From NCBI GenBank assembly GCA_963082975.1, contig OY720346.1, positions 24,236,720 through 24,300,719 of the forward strand: 64,000 bases of DNA, written 5' to 3'. The position numbers and the translations under genes are program-made. Source of the DNA: Labia minor. Lineage: Eukaryota > Arthropoda > Insecta > Dermaptera > Spongiphoridae. How positions within the stretch are numbered: position 1 is the stretch's first letter; every line of letters starts with the position of its first letter. Positions 47,142 through 59,600 of this stretch are shown here, one piece after another. Below the pieces are notes generated by a model. It made no database searches. It was not told the DNA's origin and saw nothing but the letters and a program-made list of their open reading frames with translations.

Positions 47142-47930
47142 TGTAGTAAAAACAATCGCTTATGATCCCTTTATTTATAAATATTCATAGAAAATGTAAA
47201 CTATTAAAAGATTTATTTTTTCTAATCAGATTTGAATCTATTAAAATAATGTGTTAAGTTGATTTTTTTTTTTTTAACAATTTTTGAAAGTGAAATTTCT
47301 CTTTTATTCTATTGTATATTTGAGTTGGATGGACATAACAAATGACCTTTCCCTTTCCCTTTTTTGGGTTTTGGGATAAAAAGAAACCTTTCTATACAGT
47401 TACAATTTAGGTAATCATAACGCTTAATTTTAAATTCTATTGATTTACTTGCCGTTTTTTTATAAAATAAATTTTATATAAACAAATTGATAACAATTAA
47501 ATATCGATTTTCATTATAATGATAAAACTTGTTTATTTATTATGTATCACTTAATTATTAATTGAATAGAGTTCAATATATTGTGATTATTATTTTATTT
47601 CTATAATTTTTGTATTGCTTTATTAAATAGTAAAATTAAAAAATGATTATATATGATTTTAAAAATTTTTATATAAATTATTTAGCAAATATAAAAAAGA
47701 GAAGAAAGAATGTTATTATTCTAAATATAAGGATTAAATATTAAGTAAGATTTCTAATTAGTAATACATTATCCACCAGTAAAAAAACAAAATATACCTA
47801 TTATTTATTTATGATTATTTTTAAATAAATGTTTAGGTCATCAAGAAAAGTAAAGAAATATTCATTATATATCAATATATAAGTAATATAAAAAATTTCT
47901 AGTCATAAAATTTTTTCATATTTATGTTTG
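47142..47930. other. AT-rich spacer
   Basis: A short richer patch at 47325-47400 (around GACCTTTCCCTTTCCC) is of unknown role. Otherwise A/T runs. Confidence 0.5.
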
Positions 47931-47934
47931 ACTC

Positions 47935-48290
47935 TACCACTGGTAGAAGAAGACATGTCTCTTTATGACAATTATATTGTACCGTACGCTTTGTGTATTG
48001 TATTGTATGCGTAGGCGCCAAGCGACTGGCCTTAACTGCGATAAAACGATTTTATGACGGTCTTTAAGGTGTTGCCAATTGAATCGAGCCCATTGCGTCT
48101 TAAGACTTTTTTTAGATTTTTATCTGGGTGCTCTCCTCCTTCCTCCCCCTTTTCGCATTCGTCTAGGTAGATAGACATTCAACAATCCGACCCCACCGGG
48201 CTCAAAAGACTCGATTGATAAACCGCGAGTTGCTCTCAATTTTAATGGCTGGGCGGAACGGAAATCAATTGAAAAAAAAAACATACCAAA
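47935..48290. other. GC-richer island upstream of the esg-like gene
   Basis: About 2.1 kb upstream of the start site. Contains CGATAAAACGATTTTATGAC (an imperfect palindrome with TTTATG caudal/Hox-type core), GCGTAGGCGCCAAGCGACTG and CCCACCGGGCTC. No frame of note. Candidate enhancer by position and composition. Confidence 0.4.
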
Positions 48291-48955
48291 GACGTATCAA
48301 CTGAGTTCAAGGATTAATCAGTTATTTATAGACCATACAAGTTCAATAAGAAAACTAGATTAGAATTATTAGTTGCCATTGACTGAATATATAAAAGTAA
48401 ATATATAAATCAAAACAAAAAAAAAAAACAGCCACATAAACTTCCTAAGTAAACCTATTTGAGGGAACCAAGAGAGGAACACATTACGTTCATTTATAGT
48501 AGAATAAATCTAATACGAAAAAATGATTTTATTAGAAAAATTAAATAATTTTATTTTATAATTTAAGTTGTTTTTGTTATAGTTTATATTAGTTAAAATA
48601 TTTAATATTAATTTACTTTTTTATTATTTCAAAGTTATTAAAAATAAAAATTAATATTATAAAATTTTAACATTATTTATTATAATCATCTTTCAATTTT
48701 GATTTAATTTTTGAGTCTATTAATAATAATTGAAATGTAGATATTTTCTTAAAAAAAAAGCTTTTAAAAATGTTACTATTACCTCAAACTTTTTTATGAA
48801 TTAAAGAGATGATATATAATTATGCATTAAATATTTTTATTTTTAATTCATTACTATAAAAAAAAAATATTTTATCTTTGAAAATAAAAAAAAAAATAAT
48901 AATAATACTTTTTTATTTTTGTTTTTTATATTAATGTCTAATAATTCTAAGAATT
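48291..48955. other. AT-rich spacer
   Basis: No recognisable element or gene; homopolymer and TTA-rich sequence. Confidence 0.55.
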
Positions 48956-48959
48956 TTAT

Positions 48960-49260
48960 TTCCAGTTTGAGTGCTAAAAGTTGAGCAATGATTTTACGAA
49001 TCGACATGGTTGCAAATGAGCAAACAAGCAGTTTAGTTCCATTTCAATACATTCGAGAATTAATTGAAGTTCGTGACAAATCGTGCTTATGACTTAGATT
49101 GAATACATTAACAATTGGGACGGGAAATGGAGCGCCCAGGAGTGTCATCTGATCGACGAACGAAACGCATTAAAGTCTTCAACGTGCATTCAAAACCCCG
49201 TTACACTAATGCATGTAAATCCAAGATACGAGTTCATTCTCTCTAACCGCAGATAATAAA
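48960..49260. other. GC-richer island upstream of the esg-like gene
   Basis: Complex sequence with CATTAACAATTGGGACGGG (CAATTG E-box, Sox-like ACAAT), AATTAATTGAAG (homeodomain type) and TGTCATCTGATCGACG. No coding frame. Candidate enhancer about 3.2 kb upstream. Confidence 0.4.
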
Positions 49261-50110
49261 ATACTTTATTTATATTTATTAAAAATAAATTCATTCTACA
49301 ATGTTACATCGAAATATATAAGTAAATTCATATATATATATATCCTATTCTTTTTTAATGGATTTGCTATGTAATTTATTTTTATAAAATTCTTTATTAC
49401 TCTACAAGAAAAACAAAAAAATAAATAAATATTATTTCTTTGGAAATTATTTATGCCGATTACTTATTATCGGATTTTGTCATGTTAACGCTAGAATATT
49501 ATCAAAAAACATCGTTACAATTCGACAAATTGCAAATTTTATTACGCAGGTAAAGTGCCTGATCTTATCAACACAAACCATCAGTAAATTTTCTATTAAT
49601 GGCGGCTACATAAAGATTTATTTATCAAATGATTCATGATATTTTCACAATTTGATTTTGACAATTTTTAAATATTTTCTAAATTTTATTAAATATTGAT
49701 TCATAGAAAACTAAAAAACAGGATAAAAAAAATACCTATTAATAAAATAATTTTGTTGTTCAAAAAGGAGATTAACATGTAGATTTAGATTTATTATATA
49801 AAAAATGTGATAAAAAATATTATTAACTTCAAAAATTCACTAATAATTTTTTTTTCTTATAATATAAGTGTTTATAGTTAAAAAATTGTAAGCTATTAAA
49901 CTTAATAAACTTAATTATAGTTAAAAAAAATTTTGATGATGGTGGGTTATCTTCAGGTGTTAGAAAGCTCATACCTATCCATTTATTAAAAATTCATATC
50001 TTGTACCTTATACATCGCAATAAAAATTTGATTTCCACTTTTTAATAATTTTCACGACATTTTTTATTATCTTATATTTTGAAAATAATCAAAAGATAAA
50101 AAAACTCTAA
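49261..50110. other. AT-rich spacer
   Basis: One CAGGTG at 49954-49959 (CTTCAGGTGTTAG). No gene or repeat family recognised. Confidence 0.5.
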
Positions 50111-50129
50111 TAGTTAAAAGAAAATATGA

Positions 50130-50730
50130 GCACACATCTTTCATTTTTTACCCTCTTCAATTTGAAGGTTATTTTTGGAGAGGTTTTTCTCCCCCCTCCC
50201 CCTCTTATTGTACAGAATTGGTTGCACATCCCTTCCGCTCTGATTCACCGTTATCAGATGTTGGTTGCGCGGGCGGATGTTTACCGACCGATCCCATTTT
50301 TTATAAAGATTAATCTCCACTGTCTGGTTGTTCTGGCGTCCCAAGAATGACCAGTAGATCTCCATCGACGACACCTTGTCCCTCGATGATTAGCACAGGA
50401 CAGGGATGGATCAGGGGGACCTCCAACGCAGCTGAGGTTGATGCCCTCCTGCCCGATGTGCTCCGCTCTTCACCTGGGTAGTTAGGTCAGGCGCGATCAT
50501 ATTCTTTGGAAATTAGGTGTATGCAATCGTGATTTCTCTATAAAAATAATAATAATAAATAAATATCCGCTTAGAGTTATTTGGTTGTAATCGGGACCTG
50601 GTTATAAATAAGAAGTAGCCAAACTCATCCGGTGCATCCATATCTACACAAATCCATTTAGGATGTAGAAAATTCTCACGTTTAATAACAATCACATCGT
50701 AAAGGTCTCCATTCTTGTCGAGATTATAAT
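50130..50730 (-). other. Coding-like segments of an unrecognised protein (minus strand)
   Basis: Three minus-strand stretches read like protein. 50513-50713 gives NGDLYDVIVIKREN, FLHPKWICVDMDAPDEFGYF and LFITRSRLQPNNSKR after a T-rich acceptor-like run. 50310-50486 gives PNYPGEERSTSGRR, ALEVPLIHPCPVLIIEGQGV and VDGDLLVILGTPEQPDSGD with a stop. 50141-50374 overlaps the second in another frame (EIYWSFLGRQNNQTVEINLY). I recognise no family, and I cannot join them by clear splice sites. They could be exons, a dead gene or chance in GC-richer DNA. Confidence 0.25.
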
Positions 50731-50734
50731 AAAA

Positions 50735-51885
50735 AAAAATACAAGGTGTGTTTTGCAGTCATATCGATCACGCATCAATCATTCCCTTGAGAGAAATATT
50801 CTAATCTAGGTTAATACCTCGATCATCGATAGGGAAGTAATTTCGCAGCGAATATAACACAAATCTCATCAACATATGCAAAAGAGGAAATAAGAACCGA
50901 CAATGAAAATACTAAGAAAACTAATAAATAGTTTTTTTTTTTTCATTATGATCTATTTCAAAAATCTTTCTATTACAAAAATAAAAATTAGTATTGAGCA
51001 GTAAAAAGATAAAAATAAGAATAAAATAAAAATAATTGTATTCCTAGAAATCAGGAACAATTAAACTATTATTGAATAATATGGGCAGTATTGGTTTGGG
51101 ACACAACCCTTTGTTTAGTATCTTAACCCTTTATAAAATGCACCTTTCTTACAAACAACAGGTTGAAGAAACAATGAAACCAAACAAGTGTCAAAATTCC
51201 CTTTTCTAATAGCCAAGTAATCTGCAACCCCCTTGCTAGACATATTTGCATACAGGGGCACTTTTAATAATAGAGTAAGAAAGCAGTTTAGTATATACAT
51301 GAGTATAGTTCTTATAATATTAAATAAATGTTGTGAACTGGTTCAGAAGAAATTCGAAATTAAAGGGATCCGGGTTGTAACTAATATTTTATCATGAAAT
51401 TTAAATATAAAATAACATATTTTAAAAATTATTTATTTAAAAATAAACATGAAAATAAATTTTAATTATTACTTTTTTTAAAGATAATAAATTAAATAAT
51501 TGAATAACAACATTTATAAAATGTGATATATTTCAATTTTTTATATGTAGATTTAGAATTATATTTATATTTTTGTTTGGAGTATAAAATGTATATAGCT
51601 ACTTGTAATTTTTAAAAAAATGTCCTACTATATACTACATATGTATGGTATATACCCAATTTATAAAGTATTGTATTGAAAATTATTTTAATATGAAGAG
51701 GATAATTAATTCAAAATTCTTTAAGGTGATCTCTTATTTACGAACTTTTATATAATATGACGATTCTAGGTGAATAAAAAAAAAGAGTAACCGCTTGATT
51801 GATTAAAATTGAAATCAATTCAGTAAATAAAAATGAAATCATTAGTGGTATATTCTTATGAAAATGACCTCCCCTTCCCCTTGAC
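50735..51885. other. Mostly AT-rich spacer
   Basis: A less AT-rich patch at 51080-51300 has a 61-codon minus frame (VADYLAIRKGNFDTCLVSLF) without identity. The remainder is A/T runs. Confidence 0.4.
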
Positions 51886-51889
51886 TGGA

Positions 51890-52190
51890 ACCCAACCTCC
51901 CTAGGTGTCCCTTTCCGGTCCACCTTTTTACCACTATCTCTTCTGGTCGATCCAGTTTACAAATGATAATTTTTCTTTCAATTTTCTATAGTATAATTTC
52001 CCGGGTTGTGAGTTTGCTGATCCGGTTCTGCATGTCTATTCCGGGGCATTGAATGTGGGGTGCGCCTCCTGCTTTTAAAAGAGGGAGAAGAAGAGGGAGA
52101 GACACCCCTCAAACTACCTAAATACAAAGCCCACCTCGACCTGCTGCAGGAACTTGCACTCCGCGTATCTCGTTTGGTATTTCTGAAAAT
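51890..52190 (-). other. Island with possible minus-strand exons
   Basis: TTTATTTTTATTTTCAG precedes 52118-52182, which reads KYQTRYAECKFLQQVEVGFV and F in frame and stops at AG|GTAG. Only 49 bases later, a strong pyrimidine tract and AGCAG open a segment (from 52068 downward) that continues in phase as RRTPHSMPRNRHAEPDQQTH, then NPGNYTIEN and stop. In-phase joining is suggestive, but the intron would be very short, and I know no homologue. Confidence 0.2.
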
Positions 52191-52439
52191 AAAAATAAAC
52201 TATCCCTGAAAAAAGGTAGATGAAACAAAAAAAAAAATCAAAAGTATTTGAAATACTAACAAATTTATTAAGTTAATAATATAATAATATTTATTAAATC
52301 AGAGTTTATTTTTGTAAAAGAAAAAAATAAACTTTAAAAATAAACATTTAAAAAAAATAATTTAAATGAAAACAAAGGGAAGCAGAATAGATCAACAGGT
52401 AGCAACTAACAAGAGCAAAAATTTTCGATATATTAATTT

Positions 52440-52760
52440 AAAGAAAAATTGTTCTCCAGCTCCAGGAGTAGCGGGTGGACACTCTCTATGAACCCGATAG
52501 AGATAGGTCCACTTCAGGGAAGCAACCCTGCTCACGCAAGCCACGACTTTTCCTCTCTTTCAATTGAGGAAGTCGCGTCCCAAACCCTAATCAAATCCCA
52601 AATTCCATCATTTTAATATTGAAATCCTTTACATATCCCTCATCCTCCCCACAGCCGCGTCACATTCTAGAGTAAAGTTGGGTGGAAGTTTCTCCAGGAG
52701 GCTGTTCAAAGCAGCAGCCCTCGCAAGGGACAAAGGAAGAAGAAGAATCTAAATGAAAAC
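52440..52760. other. GC-richer island with open frames on both strands
   Basis: Minus strand 52629-52748 starts after TTTTCATTTAG and stays open to a stop (SLARAAALNSLLEKLPPNFT, then LECDAAVGRMRDM). Plus strand about 52445-52615 is open too (WTLSMNPIEIGPLQGSNPAH). The two cannot both be real, and neither has a relative that I recognise. Confidence 0.25.
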
Positions 52761-53855
52761 AATCGAATGTAGTTTCAATATCAATTTAAATTAAATCATT
52801 ATTCAGAATTATTTTCCTATTTTAAGTTTTTTTGTTTAAATCCTAACCCACCGACTTAAGAACGAGGGATTGAATCTCGCTAAGTTCATTTTGACTTAAA
52901 AATAATTAATAAATAATTTTCAAATAATGATATGACATAAATGGTTAAAATGATAATTATTTCAAAGGTAAATTAAAATATATATATATATATATAAAAT
53001 AATTGAGATTTATAATTTAAACTAGAATAAAAAATCCTCCTTCAAAAGTTTTATTCTATTAAATTAGGTGATGAAATACTCAAAAGGATAATAATAATCT
53101 AGAAGAAGTTAAGAATGAAATTGGATAACGCATGTTATTATGGAACACAAGAACTCATCATATTTCATCAAAATTATTACCTTGAAATAATAAAGTTAAA
53201 ATATATAAATTATTTGCAGCCTTTCATGAAGCTAAGTCTATGACTTAGCCGATGTGAATAAATTTAAGTTTTTGAAAATAAAAAGAGAAAATGGTGGGCA
53301 GCTTAGAACTCTCTTTTGAATTTATCTGATAAATAGAAATTAAATTAAACATTAAATCGCATTGTATTAGATTTAGAAATTTGATGAGATTATTAAAATA
53401 ATTTATAAGTAATCATTATCTAGATATCTAGATAAATCGATGTCAATATTTTTTTCTAAAAATGTTATTATTATTAGATTAAAAATAAATTTTTTAATTG
53501 AATTTATTAAATTAGCACTTTCTTCTATCTAGGTTACTAATATTTGATGATGGTAAATTAAAAGTTAAACTTCCCAGATATAAACTTAAATAAATCAATG
53601 CGTTAGATATTAAAAATTGATTCTGTAAAAAGATTTTAAAGTTATAATTATACAAATTTAATTAATTCATTTATCCTTTATCCTATATAATATATACTAT
53701 ATGTTTAGTATAAGTTTATCTAGGAAGCACATTAAAATGTGAAATTTTGGTAAAGTGAGGAATTCTGAATGAATGACTAATTTAGAATTTATTTATATAT
53801 TTAGGGTACCATATTCGATTAAAATGTTTGATAAGGATATGACGATAATCTGTTA
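52761..53855. other. AT-rich spacer
   Basis: 52865-52880 has GAGGGATTGAATCTCGC, loosely like a tRNA B box, without a matching A box. TA run at 52980-52997. No gene. Confidence 0.45.
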
Positions 53856-53859
53856 TTTC

Positions 53860-54320
53860 TGTGTGTGTGGGTCCGGATGTCTTTCTTTGAAGACTGGTTT
53901 ATGAAAAAAGCTGTTTAATTTTATCCTTGCAATATTATAAGAAATATATTGTGTCCAGAGGCGGTGAATCTATGCAAGGGATGCAATTAAAACGTCCGGA
54001 AGAGGGAGTGTTTTTGTCGTCTGGTACCAGAACACGCGTCTTCCTTAGAAGGGCCGACCATATCCGTCGAGACATCTCAAACGCCGCGTCTCAAGTGAGG
54101 ACCCTTCTTCCGGTTCGCGAGGGGGATATTAAAATATCAAAAGGGGCAAAGGAAGAAACACCCCATCTTCCCCTCTTTAGTGGAGGTCGCAAACACCAAC
54201 TGTGCAAAAAAAGGGGTGAATCCGGCTGCGGGGAAACAAACATGTTTTTCAAAAGGGTGAGGAATGGAACACATTTTAATTCATTTGCTCAATTGTATTT
54301 TGAAAATTTCATCCGATAGT
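53860..54320 (+). other. GC-rich island with a 130-codon open frame
   Basis: The plus frame 53927-54319 is continuous, with basic and Gly-rich content (TRVFLRRADHIRRDISNAAS, then QVRTLLPVREGDIKISKG). It opens on an alternative start codon. It lacks any recognised domain, and the GC-rich core (54000-54240) could equally be a regulatory element. Flanks revert abruptly to AT-rich DNA. Confidence 0.25.
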
Positions 54321-54329
54321 CACAATTGA

Positions 54330-55295
54330 AAACATATCAATTTTAAAGAAAAGAAAAATAGAAAAAAAAAATAACTATGTATTTTAGTCAATTTTACTTT
54401 TTTAACTAAAGTATAGTTAAATTAGTTAATGATATAAATATTAATAAATTAATCAATATTCACTCGTTAATTTGTTTTACTTTAAAATTGAATATTAAAC
54501 AGAAACAAAGGTGTTTAATTTGAAATTTGAAATTATTATGTTTGGATTGTTTCTAAATTTCTTTTACAATTAAAAAATTGACTGTTTATAATAATCCATT
54601 TATAGTTCATTAAAAAAAATCTAGATTAATTGTTTCAAGCTGTAAAAAAAAGTAGGCCCTTTTGAAGCAAAATTGTAACCTTAAGTTAATAAAATTTAAA
54701 ATAAAAAACCTAAGAATAAAGAATTAAGAAAAAAAATTAATTCAAAATTAAATTTGCACTCTTTATTTATTTAACATTTAACATTTAACAATGTTTAATA
54801 TAATTATAAATTTTCGAAATATTATTAGAAATATTAAATAAATAACAGGATCTATTATATATCAATTAGATGTCCATGAAATGCAATCTTGTGTGAAATT
54901 TTCTTTTCTCATCAATTATATCGATTGGAACGAATATCGTGACATGTTCATAAACACACAGGATCTTTATTGATTAGATTGTCTCTTTGTTTAAAAAAAA
55001 AATTAAAATTTAATAAGAAGGAGTAACATCTTTCTTATCCTAAATTATTAAATTTATTTTTGATATTTATAAATAAATTTATTCATTGTTTAGAAAATAA
55101 AGAAAATACACTAATAAATTAAGTAATCAATATAAAAATATAGATAAAAGTATTAATAAGTATATATAATTCACCAGAACTCTTTTTACGTTTTTCATAC
55201 TTGTTTTTATTAATAAATAAATATATTTAAGATGGGATTTAATTTTAAAATTTGAATGATCAATTAATGATATATATATAATTGGCACAAATTCA
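54330..55295. other. AT-rich spacer
   Basis: Only homopolymer and TTAA-rich sequence, with no element recognised. Confidence 0.55.
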
Positions 55296-55297
55296 AA

Positions 55298-55756
55298 CTA
55301 ATTTTAAAAATCGGGAGTGTCCTCCTCTAGACTTTCCCGCATATAAATAGGTAATTAGGTTATTATTATTATGTTTTAACAACAATAAAAATAAACAAAC
55401 TAATTAATTTAAATTATAAAGTAAAATGGTTTAACACTATTATATATATTTATAATTTACACCTAACGCTACTTGTATAGGTAAAATTTCACTTCCGGTA
55501 GTCAGATTATGATGAAATTTGGTATCTGAATTTTTTTCATATTTTTAAATCTATATACAAAATATGAAGCAAATATCTCGAAGCAAACTGGTACTTTACT
55601 TGAAAGGTAAACGCATCCAGTGTAGGTAAAGTACCACTTCCGGTTAACCGATTTTGACGAAATTTTGATAGAAATCTACAAACTGTAAATAATATCGGTG
55701 TACCAAATTTCGAAGTCCTAGCTTGATTAGTTTTTGAGTAAATTTGCTTACAGATA

Positions 55757-55787
<31 letters not shown>

Positions 55788-55923
55788 CACACACACAGAC
55801 ATAATTCGAAAAATGGTATTTTCCGACTCAGGGAGGTCTAAAACGTCAAGATCTATCGAAATCTCGAAGTCGAAATTTTTGACGATTCCAATACTTCCCT
55901 TATCGAAGTATGCGGGAAAGTAA
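55298..55923 (-). mobile_element. Helentron-like (HINE) family 3, complete copy a
   Basis: ACTTTCCCGCAT (55331-55342) and ATGCGGGAAAGT (55910-55921) are perfect inverted repeats. Outside the first is a hairpin GGAG-TGTC-CTCC (55314-55325). Inside are two copies of TTCCGGT-type sequence, CGGTTAACCGATTTTGACGA (55641-55660) and a CATA microsatellite (55755-55790). Architecture equals family 2, with which it shares the hairpin and much of the subterminal sequence. No protein encoded. Confidence 0.75.
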
Positions 55924-56325
55924 AAAGATAGTCACCCTTAATAAATTTGAAATGTAAATAAATTCAATTCTTTGAATGTAATCTCCAATTAGAACATGAA
56001 TCTTATTAGAAATTGTTTAGTCAAATGATTTTATATTTATTTATTCTGAATAACTTGATTATTTAAGGTTAAGATTAGAATTAGATTATGATGGAATTAT
56101 TGTTGATATTTAAAAAAAAAATTAAAATCTTAACGTATTTTCATTTTTAGACTACTAACATATTTGTATTGAAACTTCTTTAAATAAGATTAATATCCAT
56201 TTAATTATTTGACATATAAAATTATTTTGTAAAATTAATTTATATATATAATAATAAAATTTTTATTAATAAATTATCCCGAATAAAATGGAATATTTTT
56301 GATTTTTTTTTAATATATATTCTTT
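55924..56325. other. AT-rich spacer
   Basis: Nothing recognised. Confidence 0.55.
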
Positions 56326-56329
56326 GAAT

Positions 56330-56615
56330 CAGTTTGTGAATTCATGTTGAATGTATGTATGGTGGCTAATCAGTCACTCAATTCGGTTGATTTTACTTTT
56401 ATCTGTTGCCCACTGATAAAGAAAGCGGAAGCGCGCACGACGCGCACGCGCTTCTTAGTCCAATATTGATCCTAGATGGTCCAACAGACCCACTATTGTG
56501 TCCTATGCACGATTATCAGAGCCTGCAGGTGCTGGACCCAGCCCTTCCCTCTTTATAGGGTGACACGACACACCTTCCCGTGATTGATGATTGACGTTAC
56601 TTAACAATTGTATTT
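56330..56615. other. GC-richer island with GATA motifs
   Basis: TTATCTG (56399-56405), ACTGATAA (56412-56419) and TTATCAG (56513-56519) are GATA-factor sites; CAGGTG is at 56526-56531. An alternating purine-pyrimidine stretch GCGCGCACGACGCGCACGCG lies near 56430-56450. No coding frame. Candidate enhancer about 10.5 kb upstream of the esg-like gene. Confidence 0.45.
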
Positions 56616-57155
56616 AATACAAGGAACAAAAACCATTTCAATTATTAAATTGTTGATGTTATTTGTACCAAACATACGATTAACTGATATAAAGATATTT
56701 ATTCTTATTTTCCTTCAGGCATAAAACAGATTACTATTTCATGTTCTGATCATTTTAATAAATATTTATTATATTGTAATTTTTTTTTTTTTAAGATTGA
56801 CTTAAATAATGATTGATTATAAATAAATAATTTTTATTGTTTATAATTTATAATAAAACTTGTTTCTTATAGCTAACTTAAATCATTATTTATTTTTTAA
56901 TCTAAATATTTATTTATAAATATAGTAATTACCTATATTGAATCTAAATTATATAAAAGAGAACATTCAAAAGGAGAAACTCATTTTAATAAAAGGATTA
57001 AAACACAAATATTTAGGTTTTTTAAGATGATTGTAATTTCTCTTTTCCTTTTCATATTACCAATATATGAAAATATTGTATATATATATATTATATATAT
57101 TATGAATTCATCCTATATAAGTAACAATAATAAATATTTAAATATTTTTATTTTA
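56616..57155. other. AT-rich spacer
   Basis: Nothing recognised apart from TA-rich tracts near 57080-57100. Confidence 0.55.
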
Positions 57156-57157
57156 TT

Positions 57158-57680
57158 ATCACGTTTTACTTAACTTGTATTCTTGTCTGTGTGTATGCGT
57201 CAAATCTTGCAATCGATTTTTCGACGACTTCCAATCATCGGATTTTCTTGAAACTTCACCAACAGCTTTGCTCTCGATGACAATACAATATTATCATTTC
57301 TATGAGCTTCTAATTGCTACAATTTGAATTAAATAATCCAAAATTATTCCTATATATAAAAATTCAAAATGTCGGATGTAAACAAAAAAAATGTAAACAA
57401 AAAATAAAATCCCCAACTTTATAAATATAAATATTTAGTACACATTCATTTCTTAAATTATACTTCATAAATTTAATTAATATGAGTAAACTAAAATCGA
57501 TTGCAAAATTTGAAGACTAAAAAGTAAAACTAAAGTTTTACGTTATGGACAGTTTGATTCCAATCAGATCTCTTGAATGTAATGTCAGTATGGATTTTCA
57601 GAAAAAAATTATTTTCTCCTTTTTAGTCCGTTAGTAAAACGTGGTTTTTTAAAAATTTTTTTTTATTAAGTATTTTTTAA
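57158..57680 (+). mobile_element. Unclassified 'module + palindrome' element, copy C
   Basis: A diverged module (57158-57340; starts CACGTTTTACTTAACTTG, passes GATTTTTCGACGACTTCC and CTTGAAACTTCACC) is followed by AAATCGATTGCAAAATTTGA and AGACTAAAAAGTAAAACTAA, then a single palindrome arm (57531-57680) in the orientation of the right arm of copy B. The left arm is absent, so the terminal palindrome has been lost or halved. Confidence 0.65.
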
Positions 57681-57959
57681 GTAAATAAAATAGGATGTCA
57701 ACTCAAATCATAAAACAAAAGAAAATAGTTAAACATTTTTTAAAAAATTTAAATTCAATAATTTTATATTATAATAATAATCTAAATATTAATAGCATTA
57801 ATAATAATTAATGTAAATAAATTAAGAACCAATAAAGGCTAATAATAATAATAATTTCAATTTAATTTAAGTAATGAATTAATATATGAATTGTGTATTA
57901 GTTTCATTCAATAGAAGAAATTTCAACTCCAATTTGTTTGAATTTTTTTTTTTTTACTT

Positions 57960-58335
57960 GGGTTACAATTGAAGAATTGCTTATCAGTGGGTATTCTTGT
58001 TCAGACACACCTTGTGTCGCTTATCAGTATTGTTTGGCAAGCGTAGATGTTGACAGGGGAGTCAGGTGGCCCTGAGCTCATTGCATCAGGGCGCGCGCCC
58101 CTCATCCCTCATATCTATTTATTTTCCACTCTTCCTCTTTCTTTCTCTCTCTCTCTCTCTTTCTTTGTGGTGGCATCTACCTGAGGGCAACGGCCGAATC
58201 ACGGCTCTTTATTTCCGTATCTTATTCGGAAAATCACCCTTATCCTTTCCATTTTCTTTCAATTTTCCTTTTTTTTTTACAAAAATAACCGCTACGGGAA
58301 GTTTAAAAGATATAAAAGAATAAAATCTATCTTAT
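57960..58335. other. GC-richer island with duplicated GATA site
   Basis: GCTTATCAGT occurs at 57979-57988 and again at 58019-58028. Then come CAGGTG (58063-58068), the perfect palindrome GGGCGCGCGCCC (58089-58100) and a CT run (58145-58161). An 85-codon frame across it is driven by the CT run and not convincing. Confidence 0.4.
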
Positions 58336-59020
58336 TTCCCCTCTCCCTCTCTATTAATATTTTTCTATAAAATATATATTTTTTCAAATAAATTTTTACT
58401 AAATTTGAATCACTTCCCTATCGGAAGCAGGTAACCCCTCGAAATTTTATTTAAAAATAAAAAATAAAAAAAAAATACAAAACATTTCTCTTTTATCTAA
58501 AACGTATTATAATAAAGATTTTTTTTTTCAAAAATACGTTAAAATTCAGGTAAAATCACTGGTCAATTATGGTTCGAACTTTTTATAAATATTTAACCCT
58601 ATGAAATTTCATCATACTATTTATTTTATACCTGAAAAGGGTTTTTAAACATTTTATAAAGTAAATTTTTCAAAAAAGATTCACAATTGAAAAACGATAT
58701 ATTGTCATATATAATATTATATAATCTTTCTATTTTGACATTAAACGAATTTTTCATACCCTTTCGTATATTTTTTTCTTTCTTGTTATTAGATATAGAT
58801 CATTATTATAAAATCCTAAAAAAGGTTGGAATTCTTAAAAAATCTTAAAACTAATTCCTTAACTGAATTTTGTTTTCCAAAATAAATTTTATATTTTTAA
58901 AAAAATTTAAAAACAAAAAATAATCCTTTAGACAAATACTTATATATAATTATAAAATTTATAATACCATGTCATTTACATCATTTTTTATGAAAGCCTT
59001 AATAATTCTTGATCTTTTCG
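58336..59020. other. AT-rich spacer
   Basis: A short patch around CTATCGGAAGCAGGTAACCC (58417-58436) is the only complexity; no gene seen. Confidence 0.5.
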
Positions 59021-59024
59021 AGTA

Positions 59025-59400
59025 AATGGAGTGTAACGTATTCAATACTTTTTCTTTTAACCCCGATGTATGTAGGCGACTAATGAGCGCCACCAAGACG
59101 ACAACAGGACGAGATGAAATGAAAAAAAATCAGGCTAAAACAGAGCAGAATATAACCGATCGATCACATTCCCCCCTCCCCCTCTCGAATAGACGAGCTC
59201 ATTACCTCTCAACTTACAAGCCGATTAAATGGTAAGCTTACAAACAAGCCGTTTCAATGGCATTTTATGGGTTCAGGCCACAAGTTCCTGGACCGATAGA
59301 TCTACAAACTGGTTATCAGCCCCAATCGATTTTAGTTAATGTTGCTTATAAATAGGTTCACAACATGTTAATAGTCCACATGATTATTTGCTAGACTTAG
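59025..59400. other. GC-richer island
   Basis: Carries GAGCGCCACCAAGACG, GACTAATGAGC (homeodomain core), GGTTATCAGC (GATA, 59311-59320) and CCCCAATCGATTTTAG. A 69-codon frame shows no domain. Candidate regulatory element. Confidence 0.35.
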
Positions 59401-59600
59401 TGACCTGTGGATCTAACCCGTTCCTTCCTTATAAAATTATAAATATGCCATTATTTTCTCAAATTAGAAGAAAAAATAAGCTCCAATACTTTCGTAAAAT
59501 CATTTATATTTTTAAAAATAAAAATTTTTGTTTATTTATTAATCCTTTTATATTTATTCCATCAATATTTGCACAATTTTTACTAAAAACACTGATTTTT

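Noticed and set aside
46790-47155. 121-codon minus-strand frame
   Set aside because: Lies in the family 2 repeat; the CVCVYVC stretch is the CA/CATA array.
52865-52880. tRNA B box
   Set aside because: Match is loose, and no A box lies at the proper distance upstream.
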